Positions 25,179-32,941 of a DNA stretch of 64,000 bases are shown one piece after another. The translations under genes and the position numbers were made by a program. Below the pieces are notes generated by a model, which was given only the letters and a program-made list of their open reading frames with translations, was not told where the DNA came from and did no database searches. Position 1 is the stretch's first letter; each line of letters opens with the position of its first letter. Source of the stretch: Gammaproteobacteria bacterium (lineage in GTDB: Bacteria > Pseudomonadota > Gammaproteobacteria > Steroidobacterales > GCA-2729495); the NCBI GenBank assembly GCA_024229935.1, contig JAAERX010000051.1:179361-243360 (forward strand). The letters are read 5' to 3'.

Positions 25179-26864
25179 ATGATGAGCAGCCCTAGCTATC
25201 ATCTCGTCAATGTCTGGACAGATACGGAGACAGGGGCTGGTGGGTTTAAACCTATGGCTGCTTCCATGCTGTGGCTACCAGGGGGGCATCAGGTGGGGCA
25301 CCCTGCGCCAGCCTTTGTTTATGTGCATCGCTGGGGTGGTTACCCCCATGATCCTGTCCCTGTGGCACTTGGCCCACAGCTGGCGGCAGAAGGTTATGGT
25401 TTCCTGAGTCTGAGCCTGCGTCGACGTGGTATGGAAGGGCAGCTTGCTGCACTACCTGCAAATGATCTGCGTGATATAAAACTTGCACTTGATTACCTGC
25501 ATATGAATGGCTTTAACCAGCTGTATCTTATTGGTGAAGAAATTGGGTGCATCAGCGTGCTGAATTATATGGCACAGCACCGTGATAGCCGGGTAGCGGG
25601 TGTTGGTTTGTTGGCTCCGGTGGAGGCTCCGGCAGACTGGCTAAGAGCAGTTATAGGTGATGAGGTTTATCAGGAACAGATACGTTATGCAGGTGTCTCA
25701 GCCCGTCAGGGTACGGGCATGGATGTGCGTATCGATTTGTTGCCACAAGAGGGCCCTGTAGTTACTCAGAATGCACTGGCATTTCTGAGTTGGTGGGGGC
25801 CAATGGCAGGTTTTAAACTGGATCACATGCTTGAAGCTGTGACTGTGCCTCTGCTTGTTGTAGCTGATCCGGACGTGTTGGTACCTGAAGCACTAGAGGC
25901 AGAAACAGCGAAGAACAGCCAAGCCTTACGGCGTTTAAATATTGCCGGGGATAGTGCTGCTTTGTTAAAGGCATTGAATGATTTTGCATGTGACAGCGGT
26001 GCTGTTGTGCTGGCCCAGTCACCCATAGAGATGGTGCATATTCAATCTGCAGGCCAGCCTTTGTTTGCGTTATTTTGGCCACCTGCTGATGGTAAAGCGG
26101 TTAAAACTGTAACACTGTTGATGCATGGATTAACAAGTTCACCATTAAGCCCGTTGTTCTGCAAAATGGCACCTGTGCTGGCCCAGACTGGAACAGCGGT
26201 CATTGCCGTGGAGTCAAGGCGCAGTGGTTGGGCAGGGCATGAAACTGCATTACTGGAGTACGATACTGAGGATATAGACGCCTGGGTAACGTATTTGCTT
26301 GAACGTGGTTTTGAGAAAATTGTGTTGGCGGGAGCCAGTATAGGCAGTATTAGTGTTGGACGGTACCAGTCTGTAAAGCAGCACCCAAATGTTGTCGCCA
26401 TTGCTCACCTGATGCCAACGGCAGATTGTCCGGACTGGTTTAGACGTGGGGCCGGGGATGGCCCTTATGCAAAGGCAGTTGCGCAAGCGAGTACAGCCAT
26501 AGCCTTAGGGCAGGGAGATAAAGAGCTTATTGATATAGACATACGTCAGCCTCTGCCAAATAAATACGGTGGCCGGTTTCGCTGGACTCAGCGTGCTGCA
26601 AGCTGGTTATCCTGGTGGGGGCCTGATGCTGATAGTGTAAATTCTCAGCACATTGCGAATGCACACGTGCCTTTGTTGCTGCTATCAGGTACTGAAGACA
26701 GTTATAACGATATGACGCGTTTTACTGAGTTGAAGGAAGCTGCTGTTAATGCGCCGAGTGTTGATCAAATATGGTACCCGGATATAGATCATGGTCTTGT
26801 GGGTGTCGAAACAAAAGTTGCTGAAGATTTATATGCATGGATGCGGCAGATTGGTGTTATTTAA
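25179..26864 (+). CDS. Tandem alpha/beta-hydrolase, N-terminal half lacking nucleophile
   Basis: The 561 residues form two similar halves. Paired segments are VYVHRWGG (48-54) and LLMHGLTS (313-320), LSLRRRGMEG and VESRRSGWAG, DLRDIKLALDYL and DTEDIDAWVTYL, and LSWWGP at 204-208 and 477-482. The C-terminal half has a proper nucleophile elbow GASIG (385-389) and a His in PDIDHG (538), as expected of a serine hydrolase. The N-terminal half reads GEEIG (119-123), with Glu where Ser should be and no matching His seen. I do not recognise a named family or substrate. No signal peptide is visible. It converges on the next gene with a 4-nt stop overlap. Confidence 0.8.
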   Translation: MMSSPSYHLVNVWTDTETGAGGFKPMAASMLWLPGGHQVGHPAPAFVYVHRWGGYPHDPVPVALGPQLAAEGYGFLSLSLRRRGMEGQLAALPANDLRDIKLALDYLHMNGFNQLYLIGEEIGCISVLNYMAQHRDSRVAGVGLLAPVEAPADWLRAVIGDEVYQEQIRYAGVSARQGTGMDVRIDLLPQEGPVVTQNALAFLSWWGPMAGFKLDHMLEAVTVPLLVVADPDVLVPEALEAETAKNSQALRRLNIAGDSAALLKALNDFACDSGAVVLAQSPIEMVHIQSAGQPLFALFWPPADGKAVKTVTLLMHGLTSSPLSPLFCKMAPVLAQTGTAVIAVESRRSGWAGHETALLEYDTEDIDAWVTYLLERGFEKIVLAGASIGSISVGRYQSVKQHPNVVAIAHLMPTADCPDWFRRGAGDGPYAKAVAQASTAIALGQGDKELIDIDIRQPLPNKYGGRFRWTQRAASWLSWWGPDADSVNSQHIANAHVPLLLLSGTEDSYNDMTRFTELKEAAVNAPSVDQIWYPDIDHGLVGVETKVAEDLYAWMRQIGVI

Positions 26865-27235
26865 GGTTTGCTCTGGTTGCCATATTGCTGTCTTAGCAGC
26901 AGGAATATCCAGATTCCAATAGCAATGATGTGATAGATAACAAAACCATGCAGTAATGTAAGGTGCTCGGGACGTAATACAAACAGGTTGGGAGCAGAAG
27001 TGAACAGTATGACTTCTGAGATTGCTGCCAGTAACCAGGCGGCGATTCCCCAGTGACGGTGCATAAATAAGCCTATGGCGGCAATGGCATCCAGAATGGC
27101 ATAAGCAATATCACTGATCTGCCATGCCAGTGGTGCTTCAGCCCATGGTAGTTCACCAAAGCCCAGCATGTTGGCAATGTGCCTTAAGCAGGCAAATGCA
27201 TAGATTGCAGCAAGCAGGCGCAGGAAGATTTTCAT
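26861..27235 (-). CDS. Hypothetical inner-membrane protein
   Basis: This 124-residue protein has about four hydrophobic helices, with the motif LRHIANMLGFGELPW between the first two and RHWGIAAWLLAAISE after the second. I chose the ATG at 27235 (MKIFLRLLAAIYAF); an in-frame start 11 codons earlier would lie inside the GST gene. It begins 1 nt after the GST stop, so the two are translated from one message. The family is not recognised. Confidence 0.75.
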   Translation of the reverse strand: MKIFLRLLAAIYAFACLRHIANMLGFGELPWAEAPLAWQISDIAYAILDAIAAIGLFMHRHWGIAAWLLAAISEVILFTSAPNLFVLRPEHLTLLHGFVIYHIIAIGIWIFLLLRQQYGNQSKP

Positions 27236-27236
27236 C

Positions 27237-27884
27237 TTATGCGGAACTGCTGGGTCGGGCAGATACAAGTTTATGCCAACGTGATAATGCTGGGCGAGTT
27301 TCTGTTGGTGTGATTTCTACCCAGCTGGCAAAATCTGTTATGGCGAGCAGGCTGATATCAGCAAGGCTAAAGTGATCGCCGGCAAGGTATGTGGTTTGTT
27401 GCAGGCGGCTTTCTATCTGGTCAAAAAACTGCTCGGTGCGTTTACGGCCACGATTAATTAGTTCAGGCATTTGTGGGTAGTCAGTTGAGCCAGGAAACAC
27501 CCGGTTACGAAAACCAGGGGACCAGTTACGCAGGGCCTCGGCAATTGAAATCATGCCGCTTTGTTCAACAATATTATTCCAGTTGAGCACCAGCGCTTTT
27601 TCAATTGCAGTATTACCCATCAGTATTGGCTCAGGGTGCAGATCTTCGAGGTAATGGCAAATAGCGACAGTTTCGGTGAGGTAGGTGCCGTCATCTGTTT
27701 CAAGTACGGGGACCGTGCCTTGTGGATTGATGGCCAGGAACTCAGATGACAACTGCTCCATACGGAAGAGATCTACAGTTACTTTCGGAATATCCAGCCC
27801 TTTCTCGGTAATGATTATGCGTGCCCGGCGTGGATTGGGTGCACGGTTAAAATCAAACAGTCTCATGGTGCTCGTCTCAGGCAT
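27237..27884 (-). CDS. Glutathione S-transferase family protein
   Basis: The 215-residue protein has a thioredoxin-like N-terminal domain. MRLFDFNRAPNPRRARIII gives the first strand and helix, NPQGTVPVLETDDG has the cis-proline, and YLTETVAICHYLEDLHP has the E-T/S pair that binds the glutathione gamma-glutamyl group. The C-terminal helical domain ends with TYLAGDHFSLADISLLAITDFA. It may detoxify electrophiles, but substrates of such GSTs cannot be predicted. The start may instead be the ATG at codon 7 (27866). Confidence 0.9.
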   Translation of the reverse strand: MPETSTMRLFDFNRAPNPRRARIIITEKGLDIPKVTVDLFRMEQLSSEFLAINPQGTVPVLETDDGTYLTETVAICHYLEDLHPEPILMGNTAIEKALVLNWNNIVEQSGMISIAEALRNWSPGFRNRVFPGSTDYPQMPELINRGRKRTEQFFDQIESRLQQTTYLAGDHFSLADISLLAITDFASWVEITPTETRPALSRWHKLVSARPSSSA

Positions 27885-27892
27885 TGTTGTCG

Positions 27893-28064
27893 TCTGAGCA
27901 TAGCGTACGGCGGTGACTCAAGTAAGGGTTTTGGGCCGGTAGCTTTGGTTGATGTGCGCTTCTCTAGAGCCAGTAAGCTGCATTGGGAGTTGGGTGTGAT
28001 CTTTGGGCTGGATAGTGAAAGCCCTGATCAGACTTATTGGGCAATGCTGGAGTATGAGTTTTAA
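27893..28064 (+). pseudogene. C-terminal remnant of an outer-membrane beta-barrel protein
   Basis: An open frame reads YGGDSSKGFGPVALVDVRFS, then KLHWELGVIFGLDSESPD, and ends QTYWAMLEYEF followed by TAA (28062-28064). Alternating hydrophobic residues and the terminal phenylalanine are typical of the last two strands of an outer-membrane beta-barrel. There is no start codon or upstream part, because the sequence runs directly into the GST gene on the other strand. I read it as a leftover of a deleted gene. Confidence 0.45.
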
Positions 28065-28116
28065 ATTTTTCCAACTATAATTTGGTCAATAAATAGTATT
28101 TTACGAGCTTAAAACT

Positions 28117-28683
28117 ATGGTAATGATATCGCGATTTACACTAATAAGATTTCATATGCTTTTGGCGGCATTTATTTTCCCGGTTGCGGTGATGTATTTG
28201 ATTACAGGCGGGTTGTATACCTGGGGCATCAAGGGGTCTTATGAGCAGCACAAGTATGATGTGTCGTTGAGCGCTCCATTGCCTGAAGATGAGCACTTGT
28301 TGCTGGAACTGGCCACAAGTGAGTTGCAAAGTCTTGCTGTTGTGCCCCCAAGTGGTGGGTCAAAAATTAAGAAGGTGGGCGCATCATTTCAACTGGAATG
28401 GACCGGTTCCGAACGTGATGTCATTTTGATGGCAACCGGAGATCCTAATAAAGCCCAGCTGGTTGTTAAAGAAACCAGCTGGTATAGGCAACTGGTGCAG
28501 TTACACAAGGCCAAGGGGGGGCAGTTATTTAAGGTGTATGCTGCCGTGTTGGCGATCTCATTATTTATGATTTTGTTCAGTGGTTTTATTATGGCGTGGC
28601 AAATTCCAAAACTTCGTAAGTTGGTTGCTGCCTGCTCAGTTTTTGGTGTGGTCATCTTTGTGTTGATGGTGATAGCAAGCTGA
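28117..28683 (+). CDS. PepSY-domain membrane protein
   Basis: The 188-residue protein has an N-terminal membrane helix (FHMLLAAFIFPVAVMYLITGG), a soluble PepSY-like middle of about 100 residues, a second helix (LFKVYAAVLAISLFMILFSGFIMAW) and a third at the C-terminus. The pattern LHKAKGG...FK..A and the WxxP after helix 2 are usual for PepSY-TM proteins, some of which are linked to iron uptake or peptidase control. Its job here is unknown. It lies just after an outer-membrane protein remnant, which may once have been its partner. Confidence 0.8.
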   Translation: MVMISRFTLIRFHMLLAAFIFPVAVMYLITGGLYTWGIKGSYEQHKYDVSLSAPLPEDEHLLLELATSELQSLAVVPPSGGSKIKKVGASFQLEWTGSERDVILMATGDPNKAQLVVKETSWYRQLVQLHKAKGGQLFKVYAAVLAISLFMILFSGFIMAWQIPKLRKLVAACSVFGVVIFVLMVIAS

Positions 28684-29004
28684 TTTTTTTTAAGACAGAC
28701 GGTGGATATTAAATAATCATCTTAACTAATCAGTAAATCTCTGATTGCTTTGAGTCAGTATGCCTCAGAGTTTCAGGGCGATATCGCAAATGTGCAGTAA
28801 GTAAGTTAAGTGATTTGGCCGTAAGTAGTCCTCTACTGACATAATAAAAAACGCACATTTGCCTTCAATACGCAGAATACTGGAATTCTCTGTAATGACT
28901 CCGATGTCAATTTGCAGGGGTAACTCTCATCGGGATTCATTTGACATTGCAGATACGATTGACGCGACGGCTGTGTTTCGGGGCTGTCACTCGCAACTAA
29001 GATG
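28684..29004. other. Intergenic stretch with an inverted repeat, no gene seen
   Basis: I see no coding frame of note here. GCAAATGTGC (28786-28795) and GCACATTTGC (28853-28862) are exact reverse complements separated by 57 nt. The inner part ends with ATAATAAAAAAC. A second imperfect pair reads TGTCAATTTGCAG and TTTGACATTGCAG around 28908-28952. The region could hold a small RNA or be decayed sequence. Confidence 0.4.
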
Positions 29005-29045
29005 ATCAATAAAAAAGCCGTCCTTGGACGGCATTTTTTATTGAT
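29005..29045 (-). terminator. Terminator of ssrA
   Basis: GCCGTCC (29017-29023) pairs with GGACGGC (29026-29032) around a 2-nt loop. On the minus strand the stem is followed by a T run (complement of AATAAAAAA); the plus strand also has ATTTTTTATT after it, so it may act on both strands. It begins immediately after the ssrA 3' end. Confidence 0.9.
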
Positions 29046-29046
29046 A

Positions 29047-29406
29047 TGGTGGAGGCGGCCGGAATCGAACCGGCGTCCGCAAGCTCTACGCTTAAAGCTC
29101 TACATGCTTATTCCGTTATTAATCTCACTACCGGTAACCCAACGGGCAGGGTAAACCGATAGCCAGTTTAGTAAAGTTTTAACGCTCAGGCCCCAAACAT
29201 ACCCTCACGCGATCTTGTTTAGATTACTCCCGGGTCCGAATGTCCAAGCACAGTCCGGTCGGAAGGCACTAGGACTGGTTTTTAAGCAGCTAGTGCGTAG
29301 TTGTCGTCGTTGGCAACTATAGGTTTTACAGCTGTTTTTACGAGGTGATCTGTCCCTCGGCATGCACTCAAAGTTTCAACACCCACGTCGAAGCCATGTC
29401 GCCCCC
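29047..29406 (-). ncRNA. ssrA: Transfer-messenger RNA
   Basis: tmRNA rescues stalled ribosomes and tags their products. The 5' end GGGGGCG (29406-29400) pairs with CGCCTCC next to the encoded CCA end (29047-29049) to form the tRNA-like acceptor. The T arm GGTTCGATTCC is clear near the 3' end. The resume codon is GCC and the tag ANDDNYALAA is encoded at 29282-29314 on the minus strand, ending in TAA. The 360-nt length is normal for a one-piece tmRNA. smpB lies upstream on the same strand. Confidence 0.98.
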
Positions 29407-29442
29407 ATGTATACATATAATTAATACACATATAAATGAGCC

Positions 29443-29469
29443 CTGACTGAGCTACGACTGCTCAGTCAG
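29443..29469. repeat. 10-bp inverted repeat upstream of ssrA
   Basis: CTGACTGAGC (29443-29452) and GCTCAGTCAG (29460-29469) are exact reverse complements with a 7-nt loop (TACGACT). No T run follows on either strand, so it is not a standard terminator. It lies about 37 nt upstream of the tmRNA 5' end, where a promoter or processing site is expected. Confidence 0.6.
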
Positions 29470-29636
29470 AGTGGTAAGTGTAGGGTTTTAGACAGCAATG
29501 GCAACGTGGGGTTTCCCCATTTTTGGAAATAGGTGCAAAAAAGCTTACCAAGTATGTCTGAATCAGGTGTAAAAGAGGTATGTTTTTATACAGCAATCTT
29601 TTTTATTTACCATATAAACAAGTGCTTATGGCTTTT

Positions 29637-30119
29637 TTATCGATTGGATTTTAAAAGGCGTGCCTGCTGTCGTTTCCAGTCCTGGTCTTTGCTGTCAGCC
29701 CGTTTATCGTGTTGCTGCTTGCCCTTGGCAAGCCCCAGGCGCAGCTTGGCGCGACCTTTGTTCCAGTAGAGGGACAAGGGCACGAGGGTGTAACCCTTAC
29801 GCTCAACGGCACCACTTAGGCGATCAAGTTCTATCCGGTTGAGTAGCAGTTTGCGCGCACGGCGTGGCTCTGGGTTGATGTGGGTGGAGGCAGTGGAGAG
29901 CGGAGTGATGTGGCAGCCGGTTAACCAGGCCTCACCATGCTTAATAAAGGCATAGCTTTCCGCCAGACTGGCCTGACCAGCGCGCAGGCTTTTGACTTCC
30001 CAACCTTCAAGACACAGGCCTGCCTCAAAGTGATCTTCGATGTGGTAGTCATGCCGTGCCTTGCGGTTTTCCGCAATGCTGGTATCACTCTTGCCTGATT
30101 TTTTGCCTGCTGCATTCAT
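29637..30119 (-). CDS. smpB: SsrA-binding protein SmpB
   Basis: SmpB binds the tRNA-like domain of tmRNA and brings it to stalled ribosomes. The 160-residue protein shows [21 protein letters not shown], the EVKSLRAG motif, RARKLLLNR and the C-terminal basic tail [23 protein letters not shown] that occupies the empty mRNA channel. It is 230 nt upstream of ssrA on the same strand; the two genes are adjacent in many gammaproteobacteria. Confidence 0.97.
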   Translation of the reverse strand: MNAAGKKSGKSDTSIAENRKARHDYHIEDHFEAGLCLEGWEVKSLRAGQASLAESYAFIKHGEAWLTGCHITPLSTASTHINPEPRRARKLLLNRIELDRLSGAVERKGYTLVPLSLYWNKGRAKLRLGLAKGKQQHDKRADSKDQDWKRQQARLLKSNR

Positions 30120-30211
30120 GGTTTTTTCAATGTGAATTATGGCCTGCGCTTGTCGATACAGAGTCTATAGGCCACAATCCTGCCTACTTTTGCTGTGCAG
30201 TGAAAGCACCA

Positions 30212-31639
30212 ATGACCCAAATAGATAATGGCAACGGCAATGGCAACGGCAATGGCAACGGAAATCGCAGTTCGTTGCATGGTTTCTGGTCGTCAAAAAT
30301 GGCCTTTATTCTGGCTGTGACAGGCTCTGCTGTTGGTCTTGGTAATATCTGGAAATTCCCCTATATAGCGGGTGAAAACGGTGGCGGTGCTTTTGTCCTG
30401 ATCTATTTGCTGTGTGTTTTTGGGGTTGGTTTGCCCATTATGATGTCTGAGACGATGCTGGGTAGGCGCGGTCGTCGTAATCCTGTGGCATCCATGACCC
30501 TGCTTGGTGAGGAAGAAGGGGGAAGTAGCCGCTGGGGTATTATTGGCCTGTCAGGGGTTGTCGCCGGTTTTCTTATCCTGTCTTTCTACAGTGTTATTGC
30601 TGGTTGGGTACTGGCCTATATTGTGGAATCTGCATCAGGCGCATTTATTGCCTCTGATGCTGAACAGGTAAAGATAGCCATAGAGTCACTTTCGGGTAAC
30701 TGGATGGCAACAGGTTTCTGGCACACGCTGTTTATGTTGCTGACGGTGTTGGTAGTAGCGCGCGGTGTTGAACGTGGCCTGGAAAAGGCTGTTACTTTGA
30801 TGGTTCCGGCATTGGTGGGTATTTTGCTTATCCTGCTCGGTTACTCAGCTGCTACCGGCGAGTTCGAGATGGGTGTGCGCTTTATGTTTGAGCCTGATTT
30901 TTCCAAGGTGGATGCTAATACCGTGCTGGCTGCAATGGGGCAGGCTTTTTTCACGCTGAGTATCGGCATGGGTTGTGTGATGGCCTATGGTGCTTACTTA
31001 CCGCAAAAGACATCTATACCGGCAACTGCATTGGCTGTTGTTAGTGCGGATACTGCAATTGCTTTGCTAAGTGGACTGGTTATTTTTCCCATAGTTTTTG
31101 CCAATGGGCTGGATCCGATGGCGGGACCTGATCTTATTTTCAGAGCTTTACCACTCTCATTTGGCAATATGCCTGGCGGCATGTTTTTTGGCACGCTGTT
31201 TTTCATCTTGGTAGGTTTTGCGGCTTTGACGTCAGCAATTAGTCTTATGGAACCCGCTGTTGCCTGGTGGGTAGAGACACGTAATGTTTCCCGAGCTAGA
31301 GCGTCTGTAACCATTGGCCTGATTATCTGGGCGTTGGGTTCTCTTAGCGTGTTTTCTTTTAATCTGTTGTCTGAAGTGACGTTCTGGCAGGGTACTTTTC
31401 TTGATAATTTTGATTATCTGACCAGTAACCTGATGCTGCCACTGGGCGGTCTGGCTATTACGGTATTTTGTGGCTGGGTCATGTGTCAGAACGCATCGGC
31501 AGATGAGCTCGATGTTGGTGTTGGTGGGCTTTATCAGCTCTGGTTATTTTCAACAAAGTACCTTGCCCCTGTTGCGGTTATCCTGGTTTTTCTAAATGCC
31601 ATAGGTGCGCTGGCATGGCTTGGCGACATACTTGGATGA
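30212..31639 (+). CDS. Sodium-dependent NSS family transporter
   Basis: This 475-residue inner-membrane protein belongs to the neurotransmitter:sodium symporter family, which imports amino acids or related amines with sodium. I chose ATG 30212 (MTQIDNGNG); an earlier in-frame start would add 52 residues unlike the family. The core begins SSKMAFILAVTGSAVGLGNIWKFPY, helix 1 with the sodium and substrate site, and GGGAFVLIYLL forms helix 2. About eleven helices can be counted. The N-terminal tail before residue 20 is a run of alternating Asn and Gly from a 12-bp DNA repeat. Substrate unknown. Confidence 0.93.
   Translation: MTQIDNGNGNGNGNGNGNRSSLHGFWSSKMAFILAVTGSAVGLGNIWKFPYIAGENGGGAFVLIYLLCVFGVGLPIMMSETMLGRRGRRNPVASMTLLGEEEGGSSRWGIIGLSGVVAGFLILSFYSVIAGWVLAYIVESASGAFIASDAEQVKIAIESLSGNWMATGFWHTLFMLLTVLVVARGVERGLEKAVTLMVPALVGILLILLGYSAATGEFEMGVRFMFEPDFSKVDANTVLAAMGQAFFTLSIGMGCVMAYGAYLPQKTSIPATALAVVSADTAIALLSGLVIFPIVFANGLDPMAGPDLIFRALPLSFGNMPGGMFFGTLFFILVGFAALTSAISLMEPAVAWWVETRNVSRARASVTIGLIIWALGSLSVFSFNLLSEVTFWQGTFLDNFDYLTSNLMLPLGGLAITVFCGWVMCQNASADELDVGVGGLYQLWLFSTKYLAPVAVILVFLNAIGALAWLGDILG
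30227..30265 (+). repeat. 12-bp tandem repeat coding for (Asn-Gly)n
   Basis: The unit AATGGCAACGGC is repeated about three times, with a single change at the end (GGA for GGC). It encodes alternating Asn and Gly in the cytoplasmic N-terminus of the transporter. Gain or loss of units would keep the reading frame. Confidence 0.9.
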
Positions 31640-31645
31640 TTTATT

Positions 31646-32083
31646 ATGCGTGTTGTTGATCGTAATGCGATGGTGCCTTATAGCGCAGAACAGATGTATG
31701 CACTGGTGGATGATGTAGATGCTTATTCTGACTTTTTGCCCTGGTGTACGGCATCTGTTTTACAAAGCCGTGATACAGAAGAATTTGTTGCGAGTCTTAC
31801 TATTGGTTATGGAGCATTAAACAGCGCATTTACTACCCGTAATTTGCTGCATCCACCCAGCTCTATGACGATGCAATTGCAGGATGGCCCGTTTCGCTTT
31901 CTTGAGGGCCTGTGGGAGTTTGAGCAGCTGGGTGACAGTGGTTGTGAGGTTAGGTTACGGGTTGAGTTTGAATTTTCCAGCACCATGCAAGATATGCTAT
32001 TCGGTAAAACCTTTGAGTCTATTTGTAATGAGCTGATTGATGCTTTTGTCAAACGTGCGCACGTACTTTATAGCGTGCCCTGA
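31646..32083 (+). CDS. ratA: RatA/COQ10-like START-domain protein
   Basis: The 145-residue protein has the polyketide-cyclase/START fold: MRVVDRNAMVPYSAEQMYALV, then DVDAYSDFLPWC and the C-terminal CNELIDAFVKRA helix. In E. coli RatA was described as a toxin that blocks 70S formation; relatives of Coq10 bind ubiquinone and help respiration. Which role applies here is not decided by sequence. It begins 6 nt after the transporter stop and is followed 2 nt later by rnfH. Confidence 0.92.
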   Translation: MRVVDRNAMVPYSAEQMYALVDDVDAYSDFLPWCTASVLQSRDTEEFVASLTIGYGALNSAFTTRNLLHPPSSMTMQLQDGPFRFLEGLWEFEQLGDSGCEVRLRVEFEFSSTMQDMLFGKTFESICNELIDAFVKRAHVLYSVP

Positions 32084-32085
32084 GT

Positions 32086-32373
32086 GTGACTGTAATGCAG
32101 CTGCTGGAAATAGAAGTGGTGTATGCCTTGCCAGATCATCAACGGTTGATAAGCATTAAGGTGCCGGCAGGAATAAATGCTCGTGAGGCACTGTGCTTGT
32201 CAGGGCTTGGTGCTGACTTTCCTGAACTTGATGTCGAGAGCTGTCCACTGGGTGTGTTTGGTAAAGAAGTTGCAGCCGATTATCTGCTGGCAGATGGTGA
32301 TCGCCTGGAAGCCTATCGCCCGCTTATAAATGACCCGCGTGAGAGCAGACGCGTAAGGGCTATGCAGAAGTAA
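32086..32373 (+). CDS. rnfH: RnfH family ubiquitin-like protein
   Basis: The 95-residue protein (92 if it starts at ATG 32095) is a beta-grasp fold. LLEIEVVYALPDHQRLISIKV is the first hairpin, GINAREALCLSGL the helix, and DGDRLEAYRPLINDPRESRR the conserved end. The family is named from the Rnf electron transport clusters, but its role with ratA is unknown. The GTG or ATG start lies 2 nt after ratA, so the pair is coupled. Confidence 0.92.
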   Translation: MTVMQLLEIEVVYALPDHQRLISIKVPAGINAREALCLSGLGADFPELDVESCPLGVFGKEVAADYLLADGDRLEAYRPLINDPRESRRVRAMQK

Positions 32374-32454
32374 TATTTGCTTTGGCTTTTTTCAGGCCTT
32401 GAATTAGGTTTCCAATGAAGTTTCCCGGTGATGTGCTCAGGCGAACTCCTCGGG

Positions 32455-32793
32455 TTAATTGTTTATAACAATAGGTACATCACGTTCAATTTCACGTACG
32501 AGGTTGCCGTCAAACCAAACTATTAGCCAGCGTCGCTCAGGTGTTTTGCTGCGTCCTGCACGAAAATAATAGATGTAGTCCCAGCGATCATCCCGAAACA
32601 GGTCGTTAACGACGGGAGTGCCAAGCAGGTAGCGCACCTGATTTCGTGTCATACCGACCTCAATGGCCTCAATATCATTTGGCTCAAGTTTATTTCCCTG
32701 TTGTACATCCACTTCATATACACAGGCACTTAACAACCCTAAAATGCTGGATATAATATATATTCGCCAGTTATTTACTAAATTTCTTGTCAC
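32455..32793 (-). CDS. bamE: BamE (SmpA/OmlA) outer-membrane assembly lipoprotein
   Basis: BamE stabilises the BamA-BamD interaction in the outer-membrane protein insertion machine. The signal ends LLSAC and is followed by VYEVDVQQGN and the conserved EVGMTRNQVRYLLGTP and DRWDYIYYF. I chose the GTG at 32793 because it gives a 24-residue lipoprotein signal; an upstream GTG at 32868 would lengthen it to about 49 residues and reach the fur promoter. The length is then 112 residues. It is divergent from fur, a common pair in gammaproteobacteria. No ribosome site is strong. Confidence 0.93.
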   Translation of the reverse strand: MTRNLVNNWRIYIISSILGLLSACVYEVDVQQGNKLEPNDIEAIEVGMTRNQVRYLLGTPVVNDLFRDDRWDYIYYFRAGRSKTPERRWLIVWFDGNLVREIERDVPIVINN

Positions 32794-32941
32794 GCTTGTT
32801 TTACTCGCATCATTTTGTGAAGCAGTGAGGTGAGCTCTGATGCAATTTATACGATAATAGGTGTGCACGCTTCAGAGTGGCGTGGATAATAACCGATTCA
32901 TGGCTCTGGTGATTAAGAAAGAGCATTTAGGGAAGGCATCA

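Noticed and set aside
30056..30211. Upstream extension of the sodium symporter by 52 residues
   Set aside because: The extra part overlaps the start of smpB on the other strand and is cysteine-rich without any match to NSS N-termini.
32870..32941. Fur box in front of fur
   Set aside because: GATAATAACCGATTCAT resembles only part of the 19-bp Fur consensus and has poor symmetry, so I did not list it.
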